DNA of 29,088 bases from DATEMK01 sp035275625. GTDB lineage: Bacteria > Bacteroidota > Bacteroidia > AKYH767-A > OLB10. Shown piece by piece: positions 22,201-29,088 of this stretch. The stretch's first letter is position 1, and every line of letters begins with the position of its first letter. The position numbers were made by a program, and so were the translations under genes. The notes beneath the pieces are model-generated. The model saw only the letters and a list, made by a program, of their open reading frames with translations. It ran no database searches and was not told the DNA's origin. The stretch spans positions 1-29,088 of the forward strand of contig DATEMK010000277.1 in assembly GCA_035275625.1 (NCBI GenBank), in the 5' to 3' direction.

Positions 22201-23605
22201 AAACATAAATAATAAGCTGGTTTCTTTTGGCAACTTTATTTTTCCTGTTGGCGGTACAGGAACGTTTGATATGGATGATGGAAACAATGCAGTGGCTGAC
22301 GGACAATTTTACCTGATCGGAAACTGGACCAATCAGCTTAGTGAAACAAATTTCTCAGAAGGGAACAGTACTGTTTATTTTCTTGGTTCAGGAACGCAAA
22401 CAATAACTACTTCTCTTATTGATAAGAACGAAAATTATTACAACGTAAGTTTGGATAATCCTGCCGGGTTTACCATTGACGGTGATGTGACTGTAAAAGG
22501 AAATATGAATATGATTAACGGTGTGGTGACCCCGGTTGTGAATGCAACAGATGAAGTTGTTTTTACGGATAATGCCACTGTTACAAATTTATCTGCCTCG
22601 AGTTATGTTTCCGGAAAAGTGAGAAAGATCGGAAATGATGCTTTTATTTTTCCAACCGGTAAAGGAGGCAAGTGGGCGCGAATTGCAATGGCAGTGCCTG
22701 CTTCAGCTACTTCCGCATTCCAGGCCGAATATTTTAAAGCCGGGTATGGGATATATACTGTGAATCCTCCTTTGGATCATATTAGTATAGTTGAATACTG
22801 GAATCTGTTATCCATTGGTACGGCATCTAATGTAAATGATGTGACGCTTTATTGGGAAGATGCTTTTTTCAGCGGAATAACAGGCGGGCCGCTTTCTCCG
22901 AATTTAAGAGTAGCCTATTATACGCCTGTCTGGGATGATAAAGGTGCGGCAGGCTTGTTCATCCTGGGGAATACAGGACATCTCACTTCTTCCATTGCAC
23001 CGGTTTCGGCTTTCGGTTCATTTACGTTTGGTTCGTTAATTCCTGATATTCCTTTGCCCGTGGAACTGATAAGTTTTACGGCAAAGGCAGTTGATAATAA
23101 AAAAGCAGAACTTACCTGGATCACCGCTTCTGAAATTAACAATGATTATTTCACAGTGCTTCGCTCCAAAGATGGATTTAACTTTGAATCCATCGGCAGG
23201 GTAGAGGGTAACGGAACAACAACATCCGCCTCAAAATATAATTTCACGGATGAAATGCCTTTTAAAGGGGCTTCTTTTTATAAACTTTTGCAAACAGATT
23301 TCAACAACCAGGTTACAGAAAGTGAAATCCGAACTATAAATATTTCAGCCGAAAGCAATTTCGGAATCGGCCATGTTACCAGCTTTGAAAACATATTGTC
23401 TTTTGAATTGTTCAGCAATGATAAATTGGAAAATGTTTCTGTTGAATTGTTTGATCTCAGGGGAAGAATCGTTTACAAAGCTGCAGATTATTCAGGTGAC
23501 AATCAAAAACTTTATAAGATCAGCACGGCAGACTTCAACCATTCTGTGTATTTTTTAAAAGTAAAAAGTAACGCAGGAATTGCTTTGGTGAAAGTGATGC
23601 TTTAA
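19244..23605 (+). CDS. Large T9SS surface protein with four Ig-like repeats
   Basis: A 1,453-residue secreted protein. MKRKQRKKF and a hydrophobic stretch ending STLKAQ form a signal peptide (1-37). Residues about 40-245 are a beta-sandwich (ending IGLDDVSLTAS). Four Ig-like repeats of about 95 residues follow (starts near 246, 341, 440 and 536), each with a xITTQPxxxxVCxGxNxSF-type opening, a YQWQ core strand and a NYQYRC strand with a disulfide-capable Cys pair in most copies. Then comes a region starting PGDMVIVGYDSKVG, which I cannot name, and beta-rich domains with YWVGDFNTDWFNCRNW. The end is a T9SS sorting domain (about 1370-1453) closing with HSVYFLKVKSNAG. An ATG at 19217 is in frame but lies too close to the promoter box. 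It is probably a cell-surface or secreted adhesin-like protein; no enzyme motif is visible. Confidence 0.85.
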   Translation: MKRKQRKKFNLFSFISTVASGSCMFLLCINFSTLKAQISVPNTTPVTENFNGMGASATASLPANWKMAAPGIAGTATWSAGTNVTATLQQASSGAPVTGSRYNWATTGGADRSPGFMTSGSYANPNCIMAYYQNNTGLTITDVTISFQVERYRINTAVFVMTFFTSLDGNSWTWETAGDISGLVFPVGASSYTFAAPQTAVRSFTLPSVNIPNGNGYYLKWILFTSGTNSQGIGLDDVSLTASTCAPLSITTQPLASSVCAGNNTSFTITAAGPTGYQWQEYNGTVWNNLSNGGVYSNVTTATLNLTGVTAGLNNYQYRCVTTNGCSFVTSNAALLNVGAAFSITSQPSNAVTCIGSNTSFTVATTAGATAYQWQVSTDGGLTYSNLSNGAPYSNVTATTLDITGASAGLNNNLYQCVITNGGCTAPVTSNAAMLTAGGPTFILNPGNAAACNGNSASFTVLTTGGAPTYVWEYSINGGVSWNPVPNAPPYTGFNTATLTINPAVLAMNNYQYRSVVTDAGCPSTSTSAVLTVSSGPVIFTQPSNVITPAGTNATFTVNAVNTVSYQWEESTNGGVTWTALSNLPPYSGVTTAAMTISGVTAAMNGYMYHCILGGCASSLTSNAGTLIIGVTGGTVLLPGDMVIVGYDSKVGTGVGCNTGAATDRYYLMNMVDLLPGTKFKIVNSRFESGATAGVRTNRWYGSGNDPYQDPAFAAFTWNGLTSITKGSIITVNVSGDIPNSVISNIAISGIATASFSTAGSTGACNISSSAPDQIFLVQGDFIGLGTYSVNRYNVFTGKVLFGMTNAAPWVPLANTCSAGTANSDRVSRLPDDIECFNLEFTTNRDVYYYLNSSLHNGSQRQLLGAIMNTANWTQPGNTTCLDVPEDFSGAAGASAGKQFTFIAGNPPGYWVGDFNTDWFNCRNWESFTVPDPTVDVTIPVANIPAGAINNSRIDVVLYATTAAKYLNVAQCKNLTVSGRSLIIEGNINNKLVSFGNFIFPVGGTGTFDMDDGNNAVADGQFYLIGNWTNQLSETNFSEGNSTVYFLGSGTQTITTSLIDKNENYYNVSLDNPAGFTIDGDVTVKGNMNMINGVVTPVVNATDEVVFTDNATVTNLSASSYVSGKVRKIGNDAFIFPTGKGGKWARIAMAVPASATSAFQAEYFKAGYGIYTVNPPLDHISIVEYWNLLSIGTASNVNDVTLYWEDAFFSGITGGPLSPNLRVAYYTPVWDDKGAAGLFILGNTGHLTSSIAPVSAFGSFTFGSLIPDIPLPVELISFTAKAVDNKKAELTWITASEINNDYFTVLRSKDGFNFESIGRVEGNGTTTSASKYNFTDEMPFKGASFYKLLQTDFNNQVTESEIRTINISAESNFGIGHVTSFENILSFELFSNDKLENVSVELFDLRGRIVYKAADYSGDNQKLYKISTADFNHSVYFLKVKSNAGIALVKVML

Positions 23606-23735
23606 AAGATTTATTTTCCTGTTTTTTCTATTTTTCTCATCCATCTGAATAGTAAGAATAAATTTTCAAATTAAAATCCGGATAAATGGGCCAACTCAAT
23701 AAATTGTCCATTCAATAATTAATAACCTGCCGGAT

Positions 23736-24521
23736 CTAAATTATTTCAATACTTCCCGATAAAATCCAGCCTTCATTACCGTTAGCGATGCGAATGCGTT
23801 TCCAGCTCTGAAGTTCGTCAATTACAGTCACCTTAGTTCCTGAGTGCAGCATGAAAAGATTGATGCTGTTGTCATCGGGAGAACCTTTTACATAAACACT
23901 TGTTGGAACTATAATGGCAGTTTGGTTATCATACATGTCATTTAATTGTTTTTGCGAAAGATAAATGGAAAAAATTCCGCAACAAAGCAAAATAAAAGTT
24001 ACAAAAAATGTTATTCTCTTAATTATACTCACGTTCACAAAAATATAAATGAGCGAAATGAAAAATGCTATCCAGATAAACAGCAACCCGTTTTTTGCAT
24101 GTGTTTCAATGGATGACCTGCTCACAAAATCATTCCACCATTTTACATAAAATACCTGGGGGGCAGGTTCAATTTTATCAATCGTGTTGAGGTTTGCAAG
24201 ACGCAGGTTAAAATCAATATCCGGATCGGAGGGTTTTAATTTTTTTGCCCGTTCATAATGGAGAATTGCCGCTGCGTAATTTCCGGACTTGTAATAAGCG
24301 TTTCCGAGATTGTAATACAGTTCAGCGGAAACATTTCCTGTTTTTACAAGATCTTCAAGTATGCTTATTGATTTCTCATAATTTTTTTCAATATAAAATT
24401 GGTTAGCCTGTTCAAAAGCTGATTGAGGAGATTTTGCAATGGAAGGGCCCGCTTCTAACGAAATCAATATGAAAAATAAAAATTGAAAAACAGGATTTCT
24501 TCTTTTGGGTTTTAATCCCAT
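23736..24521 (-). CDS. batE: BatE: TPR and SH3-domain protein
   Basis: Last gene of the bat operon. From ATG 24521 the protein has 261 residues: a signal or anchor segment (NPVFQFLFFILISLEAGPSIA), TPR repeats (FEQANQFYIEKNYEKSISIL, YYNLGNAYYKSGNYAAAILHYERAKKL), two membrane segments and a C-terminal bacterial SH3 domain (TSVYVKGSP through GNEGWILSGSIEII). Bat proteins are linked to oxygen tolerance in Bacteroides and act at the inner membrane, but their mechanism is not settled. An alternative ATG at 24611 overlaps the batD stop as ATGA. I prefer 24521 because the extra 30 residues are encoded by a 7-bp repeat array like those found between genes elsewhere in the window, and a normal signal sequence begins at 24521. 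Confidence 0.85.
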   Translation of the reverse strand: MGLKPKRRNPVFQFLFFILISLEAGPSIAKSPQSAFEQANQFYIEKNYEKSISILEDLVKTGNVSAELYYNLGNAYYKSGNYAAAILHYERAKKLKPSDPDIDFNLRLANLNTIDKIEPAPQVFYVKWWNDFVSRSSIETHAKNGLLFIWIAFFISLIYIFVNVSIIKRITFFVTFILLCCGIFSIYLSQKQLNDMYDNQTAIIVPTSVYVKGSPDDNSINLFMLHSGTKVTVIDELQSWKRIRIANGNEGWILSGSIEII

Positions 24522-24568
24522 TAAGCGGTTGAAGATCCGGGAAAGCGTTATGGCCGGAACTTTTTTCC

Positions 24569-24603
24569 CGTTTCTGTTTCCTGTTTTCTGTTTTCCGGTT
24601 TCT
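24569..24603. repeat. 7-bp tandem repeat array (GTTTTCT type)
   Basis: Units CGTTTCT, GTTTCCT, GTTTTCT, GTTTTCC and GGTTTCT at the batD/batE junction. The array happens to be open in the batE frame and would encode a Lys/Thr/Gly-rich stretch. Confidence 0.7.
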
Positions 24604-24607
24604 TTCC

Positions 24608-26398
24608 TCATTTTATTTCTTCCTCCAGCTTTGTAATAATAGTTACCGAATCATTATAAATATTTTCAGGGCTGACTCCTGAATTTGCGGAAGCAAACCG
24701 CGCAAATTCACAATAGTCCAATGTGCTGATCAGCTTATTTATTGAATCATCGGATACATTTTTTTGTTTCAATGAATTTGCAGCAGCATCTTTTGAAAGA
24801 TCAGAAGGAAGGATGCCGAGTTTGTCACCTGTATAACCCCACAAAGCTTTGAACGATTCATCATAAAACTTTTCATAATTTTTTTCATTTAACAATTTCT
24901 TTGCAATGGCAAGGCGTTTTTTCGCCATTTTATTTGCTTTGCTGCTTTTCACTAATTTAATGTTGCCATCACGCGCTTCTTTTCTTTTTTTCATGATAAT
25001 TAAAAGAACAAAAAGGATGAAAGGCAGGGCAAAAAGAAGATAAAATACCCATGAGCCATAAAACTCTTTTGCTGCATTTACGAATTCAATATTCCCGGTT
25101 TTAATGAAGCGGATGTCTTTTCCGATAATTTGCACATCTGCTTTGCCGACTCCCGATATGGCGGCCGTATTATCACCCGTCCCGCTTTCAACATCAAGAT
25201 TGAACGAAGAGGATGAAAGCGAAACATAATTTTTTTTATCAAGATCAAAATAAGAAAACTGAACCGGATCAATTCTATAGTTTCCCCCATGGCGGGGAAT
25301 CAGTAAATACTCAAAGATTTTATTTCCTGACGATCCCGCAGCAGTTGTTGAAATATTATTTATAACTTTAGGATCATACGTTTCTATATCCGGTGGAAAA
25401 TTTATTTTGGGCGGATCAACAAGGCTTAAATTTCCCTTACCGCTGATTTTAATTTTTAGTGTAACCGGATCATTTGGCTTTGTTTTATTTTTATCAAGCG
25501 ATGCTTCAAAATTAAATTTGCCGACTGAACCTGTGAATGAGGAGGGAGGACCAGGCGGCAGTTTATTAACGGTAATATTAATCGGATCGCTTTTTACTTT
25601 GATTTTTACTTCACGAATGCCGAAGGATCGGAAATTATATATATCAATCGGCACCTGGATGCGTGCAATATATTCTCTTTCCATCGGGTCAATAACGAGA
25701 GTACCGCTTTGCTGCGGGAACAAAACAACTTTCTTCACCTCATAAACAACGTATTGAACTGAGTTTACAGTTTCAGTTCTCTGATTTAAATATGCCGGTA
25801 ACTGAATATCCTGCGACCAGAAACCATTAAGTGCCGGATCTTTTAGAATTGCATAATTCAGCAAGTCAAACTTTGTATATAGCTTATAAGTTACAACAAT
25901 CCCTTCACCCAAATAAACGTTTTTTTTATCTGCGCTTGTCATGAGGAAAACATCCCGTGGACTAACGCCATTATTTTCCGTTGACTCTTGTTTTTGCTGA
26001 GGTTGCTGTTGCGGCCGGGAACTTGCTTTAACTACAGTAATAGTAAAAGGCGGGGACTCTAATTTTTTTCCATTGCAGATAATAGAAGCAGAACCTATTT
26101 TAAAGGTTCCTTCACTTTTCGCCTGTAAATAATAAGAAATACTTAATGATTGGCTGATACTTCCGTTAATAATATTCATACTCGTAGATTGGCTTGGATT
26201 AGCCAATACATTAAAATCGGAAAAAACCGGACCGTGAAAACTTGAGCCGGTGGCATTTAATGTAAACGTAACCTGGAACTGATCGCCAACAGCAACAGGA
26301 TTTCTATCAATAGAAGCTGAAAGAGATTGGGCAAAAACATTTGCATGGAATAAAATTCCCGCAAGCAGCATAAAAAAATTTCTCAACCAATTTTTCAT
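24608..26398 (-). CDS. batD: BatD: membrane-anchored oxygen-tolerance protein
   Basis: A 596-residue protein with a signal peptide (1-23, ending ANVFAQ), a large periplasmic beta-rich region typical of BatD (SLSASIDRNPVAVGDQFQVTF, FTITVVKAS, VYLGEGIVVTYKLYT, NFEASLDKNKTKPNDPVTLKI, ISGKGNLSLVDPPKINFP), one membrane span (about 447-467, WVFYLLFALPFILFVLLII) and a cytoplasmic helical tail. Length and layout fit the family. It lies 28 bases after batC in the same operon and probably forms a complex with BatA, B, C and E. Confidence 0.93.
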   Translation of the reverse strand: MKNWLRNFFMLLAGILFHANVFAQSLSASIDRNPVAVGDQFQVTFTLNATGSSFHGPVFSDFNVLANPSQSTSMNIINGSISQSLSISYYLQAKSEGTFKIGSASIICNGKKLESPPFTITVVKASSRPQQQPQQKQESTENNGVSPRDVFLMTSADKKNVYLGEGIVVTYKLYTKFDLLNYAILKDPALNGFWSQDIQLPAYLNQRTETVNSVQYVVYEVKKVVLFPQQSGTLVIDPMEREYIARIQVPIDIYNFRSFGIREVKIKVKSDPINITVNKLPPGPPSSFTGSVGKFNFEASLDKNKTKPNDPVTLKIKISGKGNLSLVDPPKINFPPDIETYDPKVINNISTTAAGSSGNKIFEYLLIPRHGGNYRIDPVQFSYFDLDKKNYVSLSSSSFNLDVESGTGDNTAAISGVGKADVQIIGKDIRFIKTGNIEFVNAAKEFYGSWVFYLLFALPFILFVLLIIMKKRKEARDGNIKLVKSSKANKMAKKRLAIAKKLLNEKNYEKFYDESFKALWGYTGDKLGILPSDLSKDAAANSLKQKNVSDDSINKLISTLDYCEFARFASANSGVSPENIYNDSVTIITKLEEEIK

Positions 26399-26426
26399 TC
26401 CTGATTTCTAATTTTCAATTTGCATT

Positions 26427-27161
26427 CTACCATTGCTTATCAATCCTGATTTTCTCTCCTTCTTTCCTCGCCAATTTTTTCTGGAGATCGTTTTCATTAT
26501 TCTTCAATGCCTGCAGGATCCTTTCGGCATCTTCTTTTGAAATTTTTTGCTGCTGCTGTTTTGCCTGCTGGTCTTTCTGCTCCTGCTTTTGCTGTTGTTC
26601 CTGCTTTTGCTGATCTTTTTTATCTTTATTTTCCTGCTGTTGTTGTTTCTGATCTTTTTTGTCCTTGTTCTCCTTATTATCTTTATTGTCCTGGTTTTGC
26701 TGCTGCTGCTGCTGTTTCAGCATTGATTGCGCATAAGCAAGATTATAACGGGTGTCATTATCATCCGGATTTAATTTCAAAGCATTCTTATATGCTGCGA
26801 TACTTTCTTCATATTTTTTAGATTCCACCAGCGAGTTTCCCAAATTGTGATAGCTTCTTGACAGTGATTTTTTATCTTTTGATAAAGCAGCGCTATTGTT
26901 AAAATGTGAAGCTGCTTCATCATATTTTTTTTGTTTATACAAGGCATCACCAAGATTGTAAGTGCCTGTATAAGAGGTTTTATTTTTCTCCAGTGATTTC
27001 CTGTAATTAATTTCAGCATCCGAATATTTTCCTGACTGGTATTGTTTATTTCCATCACGCACCAATTTTCTTTCGGATTGCGCATTCACATTCAATGAAA
27101 ATAATACCAGGATGATGGAGCCCATCAAATGTGAAAACAAATATTTTTTAACTTCTTTCAT
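26427..27161 (-). CDS. batC: BatC: TPR protein with Gln/Lys-rich tail
   Basis: A 244-residue protein with a signal peptide (MKEVKKYLFSHL through NVNAQ), three TPR units (YQSGKYSDAEINYRKSLEKN, YKQKKYDEAASHFNNSAAL, VESKKYEESIAAYKNALKLNPDD), then a low-complexity segment of about 55 residues made almost wholly of Q, K, D, N and E, and a short helical C-terminus (ISKEDAERILQALKNNE). ATG 27161 is chosen over a TTG seven codons upstream, which lies in repeat DNA. It is the third gene of the bat operon, between batB and batD. Confidence 0.9.
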   Translation of the reverse strand: MKEVKKYLFSHLMGSIILVLFSLNVNAQSERKLVRDGNKQYQSGKYSDAEINYRKSLEKNKTSYTGTYNLGDALYKQKKYDEAASHFNNSAALSKDKKSLSRSYHNLGNSLVESKKYEESIAAYKNALKLNPDDNDTRYNLAYAQSMLKQQQQQQNQDNKDNKENKDKKDQKQQQQENKDKKDQQKQEQQQKQEQKDQQAKQQQQKISKEDAERILQALKNNENDLQKKLARKEGEKIRIDKQW

Positions 27162-27162
27162 C

Positions 27163-27206
27163 TTATAAATTATAAACGGCAAATCGTAAATCGTAAATTG
27201 TACATC
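27163..27206. repeat. Degenerate 7-bp tandem array between batB and batC
   Basis: Two units TTATAAA, TTATAAA, then after two bases GCAAATC, GTAAATC, GTAAATT and GTACATC. It fills almost the whole gap between the two genes. Confidence 0.65.
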
Positions 27207-27213
27207 TTATCTC

Positions 27214-28260
27214 TTATGCCGCTTTTTTCTTTACTCCAAACAAGTTCCACTGCTTCAGCAATTTACTTTTTTTCTCCGACATTAAAAATTCAATCAGCAA
27301 TAATAATAACGCTGTTCCTATGAAGTACTGGAATTGGTCTTCATAGTCAGTAAACATTTTGGTGCCGAATTCTTTTTTCTCCATTGAATTAATTTCTTTC
27401 ATGATCAGTTCCAATCCGTCATCATTATTTGTGGCTCTTACAAATTTTCCTTTTCCGGCATCTGCCAGGTTCTGAAGCAAATCAGGATCTAATTTTGTTA
27501 CTACAGTGTTACCGCTTTCATCCTGGACAAAGCCCGATCTGAGGCCATTGCGATACACGGGAATTGGCGCTCCGTCAGGGCTTCCCATTCCTATTGTATG
27601 AACTATTATTCCTTTTTTTGCCGCTGCCTTTGCCGCTTCTAAAGCATCGTCTTCGTGGTTTTCTCCATCGGTTATTACAACAATCACCGTATTTGTTCTG
27701 ATAGAATCCCCGATAGACTTCACCGCCAGGTCAATGGCGCTGCCTATGGCAGTTCCCTGTGTGGGAACAATGTCTGAATTTATTGTCTGTAAAAATAATT
27801 TTGCTGCTCCGTAATCTGTTGTAATCGGCAGTTGTACATAAGCTTGTCCTGCAAAAACAATCAACCCGAGTCTATCACCCTGCATCCTGTCAATGAGACG
27901 GTAAATTGCCTGCTTTGATCGTTCAAGGCGGGTCGGGCGGATGTCTTCTGCATTCATGCTGTTGGAGACATCAAGTGTAATGACAATATCAACACCTTTT
28001 CTTTTTACTTCTTCCAGCTTGGTTCCGATTTGCGGGCCGCACATTCCGAAAATAAAGAGTATGACAGCTAACAATAAAAACAGGAACCTGAAATAGGGTC
28101 TTGTTACAGATGCATCAGGAAATAATTCCGTTACCAGTGAAGGCTCACCAAACCTGTTCAATGCTTTTTTCTTCCAGCGCATCATCAATAAAAAAATTAT
28201 AATGAACACCGGTATCAGTGCATAGAGCCAGAGAAATTCTTTATGTGCTAAGCGAAACAT
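27214..28260 (-). CDS. batB: BatB: membrane-anchored von Willebrand factor A protein
   Basis: A 348-residue inner-membrane protein. Membrane spans are at about 9-27 and 57-75, then a vWA domain with the MIDAS motif D97-V-S99-N-S101 (ITLDVSNSMNAEDIRPTRLERSK), TQGTAIGSAI with the MIDAS Thr, and VITDGENHEDD with the MIDAS Asp. A final span (FIGTALLLLLIEFLM) lies near the C-terminus. All MIDAS residues are present, so metal-dependent partner binding is expected. It is paired with batA upstream (gap about 91 bases). Confidence 0.94.
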   Translation of the reverse strand: MFRLAHKEFLWLYALIPVFIIIFLLMMRWKKKALNRFGEPSLVTELFPDASVTRPYFRFLFLLLAVILFIFGMCGPQIGTKLEEVKRKGVDIVITLDVSNSMNAEDIRPTRLERSKQAIYRLIDRMQGDRLGLIVFAGQAYVQLPITTDYGAAKLFLQTINSDIVPTQGTAIGSAIDLAVKSIGDSIRTNTVIVVITDGENHEDDALEAAKAAAKKGIIVHTIGMGSPDGAPIPVYRNGLRSGFVQDESGNTVVTKLDPDLLQNLADAGKGKFVRATNNDDGLELIMKEINSMEKKEFGTKMFTDYEDQFQYFIGTALLLLLIEFLMSEKKSKLLKQWNLFGVKKKAA

Positions 28261-28320
28261 TTTGATTTACGATGTGCGATTTGATGCGAATATTTAATTT
28301 ATAATATATCGTTTGTCCTG

Positions 28321-28348
28321 ATACTTAATACTTGATACTTAGTACTTT
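28321..28348. repeat. 7-bp tandem array (ATACTTN) between batA and batB
   Basis: Units ATACTTA, ATACTTG, ATACTTA and GTACTTT. A second, weaker set in the same gap (GATTTAC, GATGTGC, GATTTGA at 28264-28284) also keeps a 7-base step. Confidence 0.7.
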
Positions 28349-28351
28349 TTA

Positions 28352-29088
28352 TCATGGCAAACTTTTCAAGTAAGTATATCTCAACAAGACTTCCATCAAT
28401 AAACACAATCCTGCCGCAATCACCCATGGCAAATATTCTTCACTGTGTCTTTTGAACTCTGTAACTTCTATTTTTGTTTTTTCCATTTTGTCAATTTCAG
28501 CATAAATTTGCCTAAGGCTTTTATTATCAGTTGCCCTGAAATATTTACCATCGGTAGTTTCCGAAATCTGTCGCATGATAGGCTCATCAATTTGCACTTC
28601 CACATTCTGGTATTGGATTCCGAATGGTGTTTTAACCGGGTAAGGAGCCGTTCCATTGCGTCCCACACCGATCGTATAAACACGGATACCAAAAGTCTTG
28701 GCAATTTCTCCGGCAGTAACAGGGGCCACCGAGCCTGCGTTACTTACACCATCCGTGAGCAAAATAATTACTTTGCTTTTTGCTTTGCTGTCTTTTAAAC
28801 GCAAGACAGCAGTTGCCAGCCCCTCACCAATGGCAGTACCGTCCTGGAGAAATCCGCTTTTTAATTCTGACATCAGGTTTTTCAAAACATCATGATCGCT
28901 TGTCAGGGGGCATTGTGTAAAGCTTTCTCCGCTGAATACCACCAGCCCGATCAAATCACCCGGGCGGCTTTCAATAAAATCCATCGCTACTTTTTTTGAA
29001 GCTTCAATTCTGTTTGGTTTCAGATCTTCTGCCAGCATGCTGCTTGAAAGATCCATTGCCAGCACAATTGAAATTCCTTCGGACGTTA
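28352..29088 (-). CDS. batA: BatA: vWA-domain protein, C-terminal part
   Basis: The gene enters from beyond base 29088, so its N-terminal membrane segments are missing. The visible 245 residues start TSEGISIVLAMDLSSSM. The vWA MIDAS motif is D-L-S-S-S, followed by LAEDLKPNRIEASKK, QDGTAIGEGLA (MIDAS Thr) and LLTDGVSNAG (MIDAS Asp). A C-terminal membrane span (LPWVIAAGLCLLMEVLLRYTYL) follows. This is the standard BatA pattern, and its order before batB, C, D and E confirms it. In related genomes a MoxR ATPase and a DUF58 gene usually lie further upstream, outside this window. Confidence 0.93.
   Translation of the reverse strand, partial: TSEGISIVLAMDLSSSMLAEDLKPNRIEASKKVAMDFIESRPGDLIGLVVFSGESFTQCPLTSDHDVLKNLMSELKSGFLQDGTAIGEGLATAVLRLKDSKAKSKVIILLTDGVSNAGSVAPVTAGEIAKTFGIRVYTIGVGRNGTAPYPVKTPFGIQYQNVEVQIDEPIMRQISETTDGKYFRATDNKSLRQIYAEIDKMEKTKIEVTEFKRHSEEYLPWVIAAGLCLLMEVLLRYTYLKSLP

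Overview
The window comes from a member of the Bacteroidota. The evidence is AT-rich DNA, promoters of the TAnnTTTG type close to start codons, three secreted proteins with type IX secretion (T9SS) C-terminal sorting domains, a batA-E aerotolerance operon, and the serC/serA/DUF1015 neighbourhood usual for this phylum. No rRNA, tRNA, transposase or CRISPR array is visible. No gap between genes exceeds 300 bases.

Layout. 1-1112 (minus): start of a DUF1015 gene and serA. 1171-7658 (plus): an accessory island. It holds a 56-residue peptide ending in Asn, a microcin-C7-MccB-like E1 adenylating enzyme with a probable leader-binding N-domain, a TPR sensor histidine kinase, a NarL-type response regulator, a 53-residue orphan protein, and a large T9SS fibre protein with YadA-like head repeats and a self-cleaving S74 chaperone domain. 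7729-10233 (minus): serC, a secreted protein of unknown function and a 2x[4Fe-4S] ferredoxin. 10329-11998 (plus): a LuxC-type acyl-CoA reductase and a conserved hypothetical protein. 12151-15104 (minus): rplS, trmD, a GNAT acetyltransferase and ctlX. 15295-18041 (plus): a YdjM-like membrane protein and a T9SS choice-of-anchor-B protein. 18200-19114 (minus): isoaspartyl peptidase. 19244-23605 (plus): a 1,453-residue Ig-repeat T9SS protein. 23736-29088 (minus): batE, D, C, B and the 3' part of batA.

The most interesting region is the island. Three promoters in it, ahead of the peptide operon, the 53-residue gene and the fibre gene, share one architecture: a 16-bp palindrome (TACCAC-N4-GTGGTA), then exactly 23 bases, then a TAnnTTTG box. 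The only DNA-binding regulator nearby is the response regulator encoded between them. I infer a self-contained circuit in which a periplasmic signal passes through the kinase and regulator to switch on a modified-peptide operon, a small protein and a surface fibre. The peptide's terminal Asn and the enzyme's resemblance to MccB suggest a C-terminally adenylated (peptide-nucleotide) product, but no exporter or YcaO partner is visible. The island lies on the opposite strand between serA and serC, which normally adjoin, so it looks inserted.

A second theme is the spacers. At least seven intergenic gaps carry degenerate tandem repeats with a strict 7-bp period, each with its own unit sequence. 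One 30-bp palindromic repeat also sits in frame inside the acyl-CoA reductase gene.
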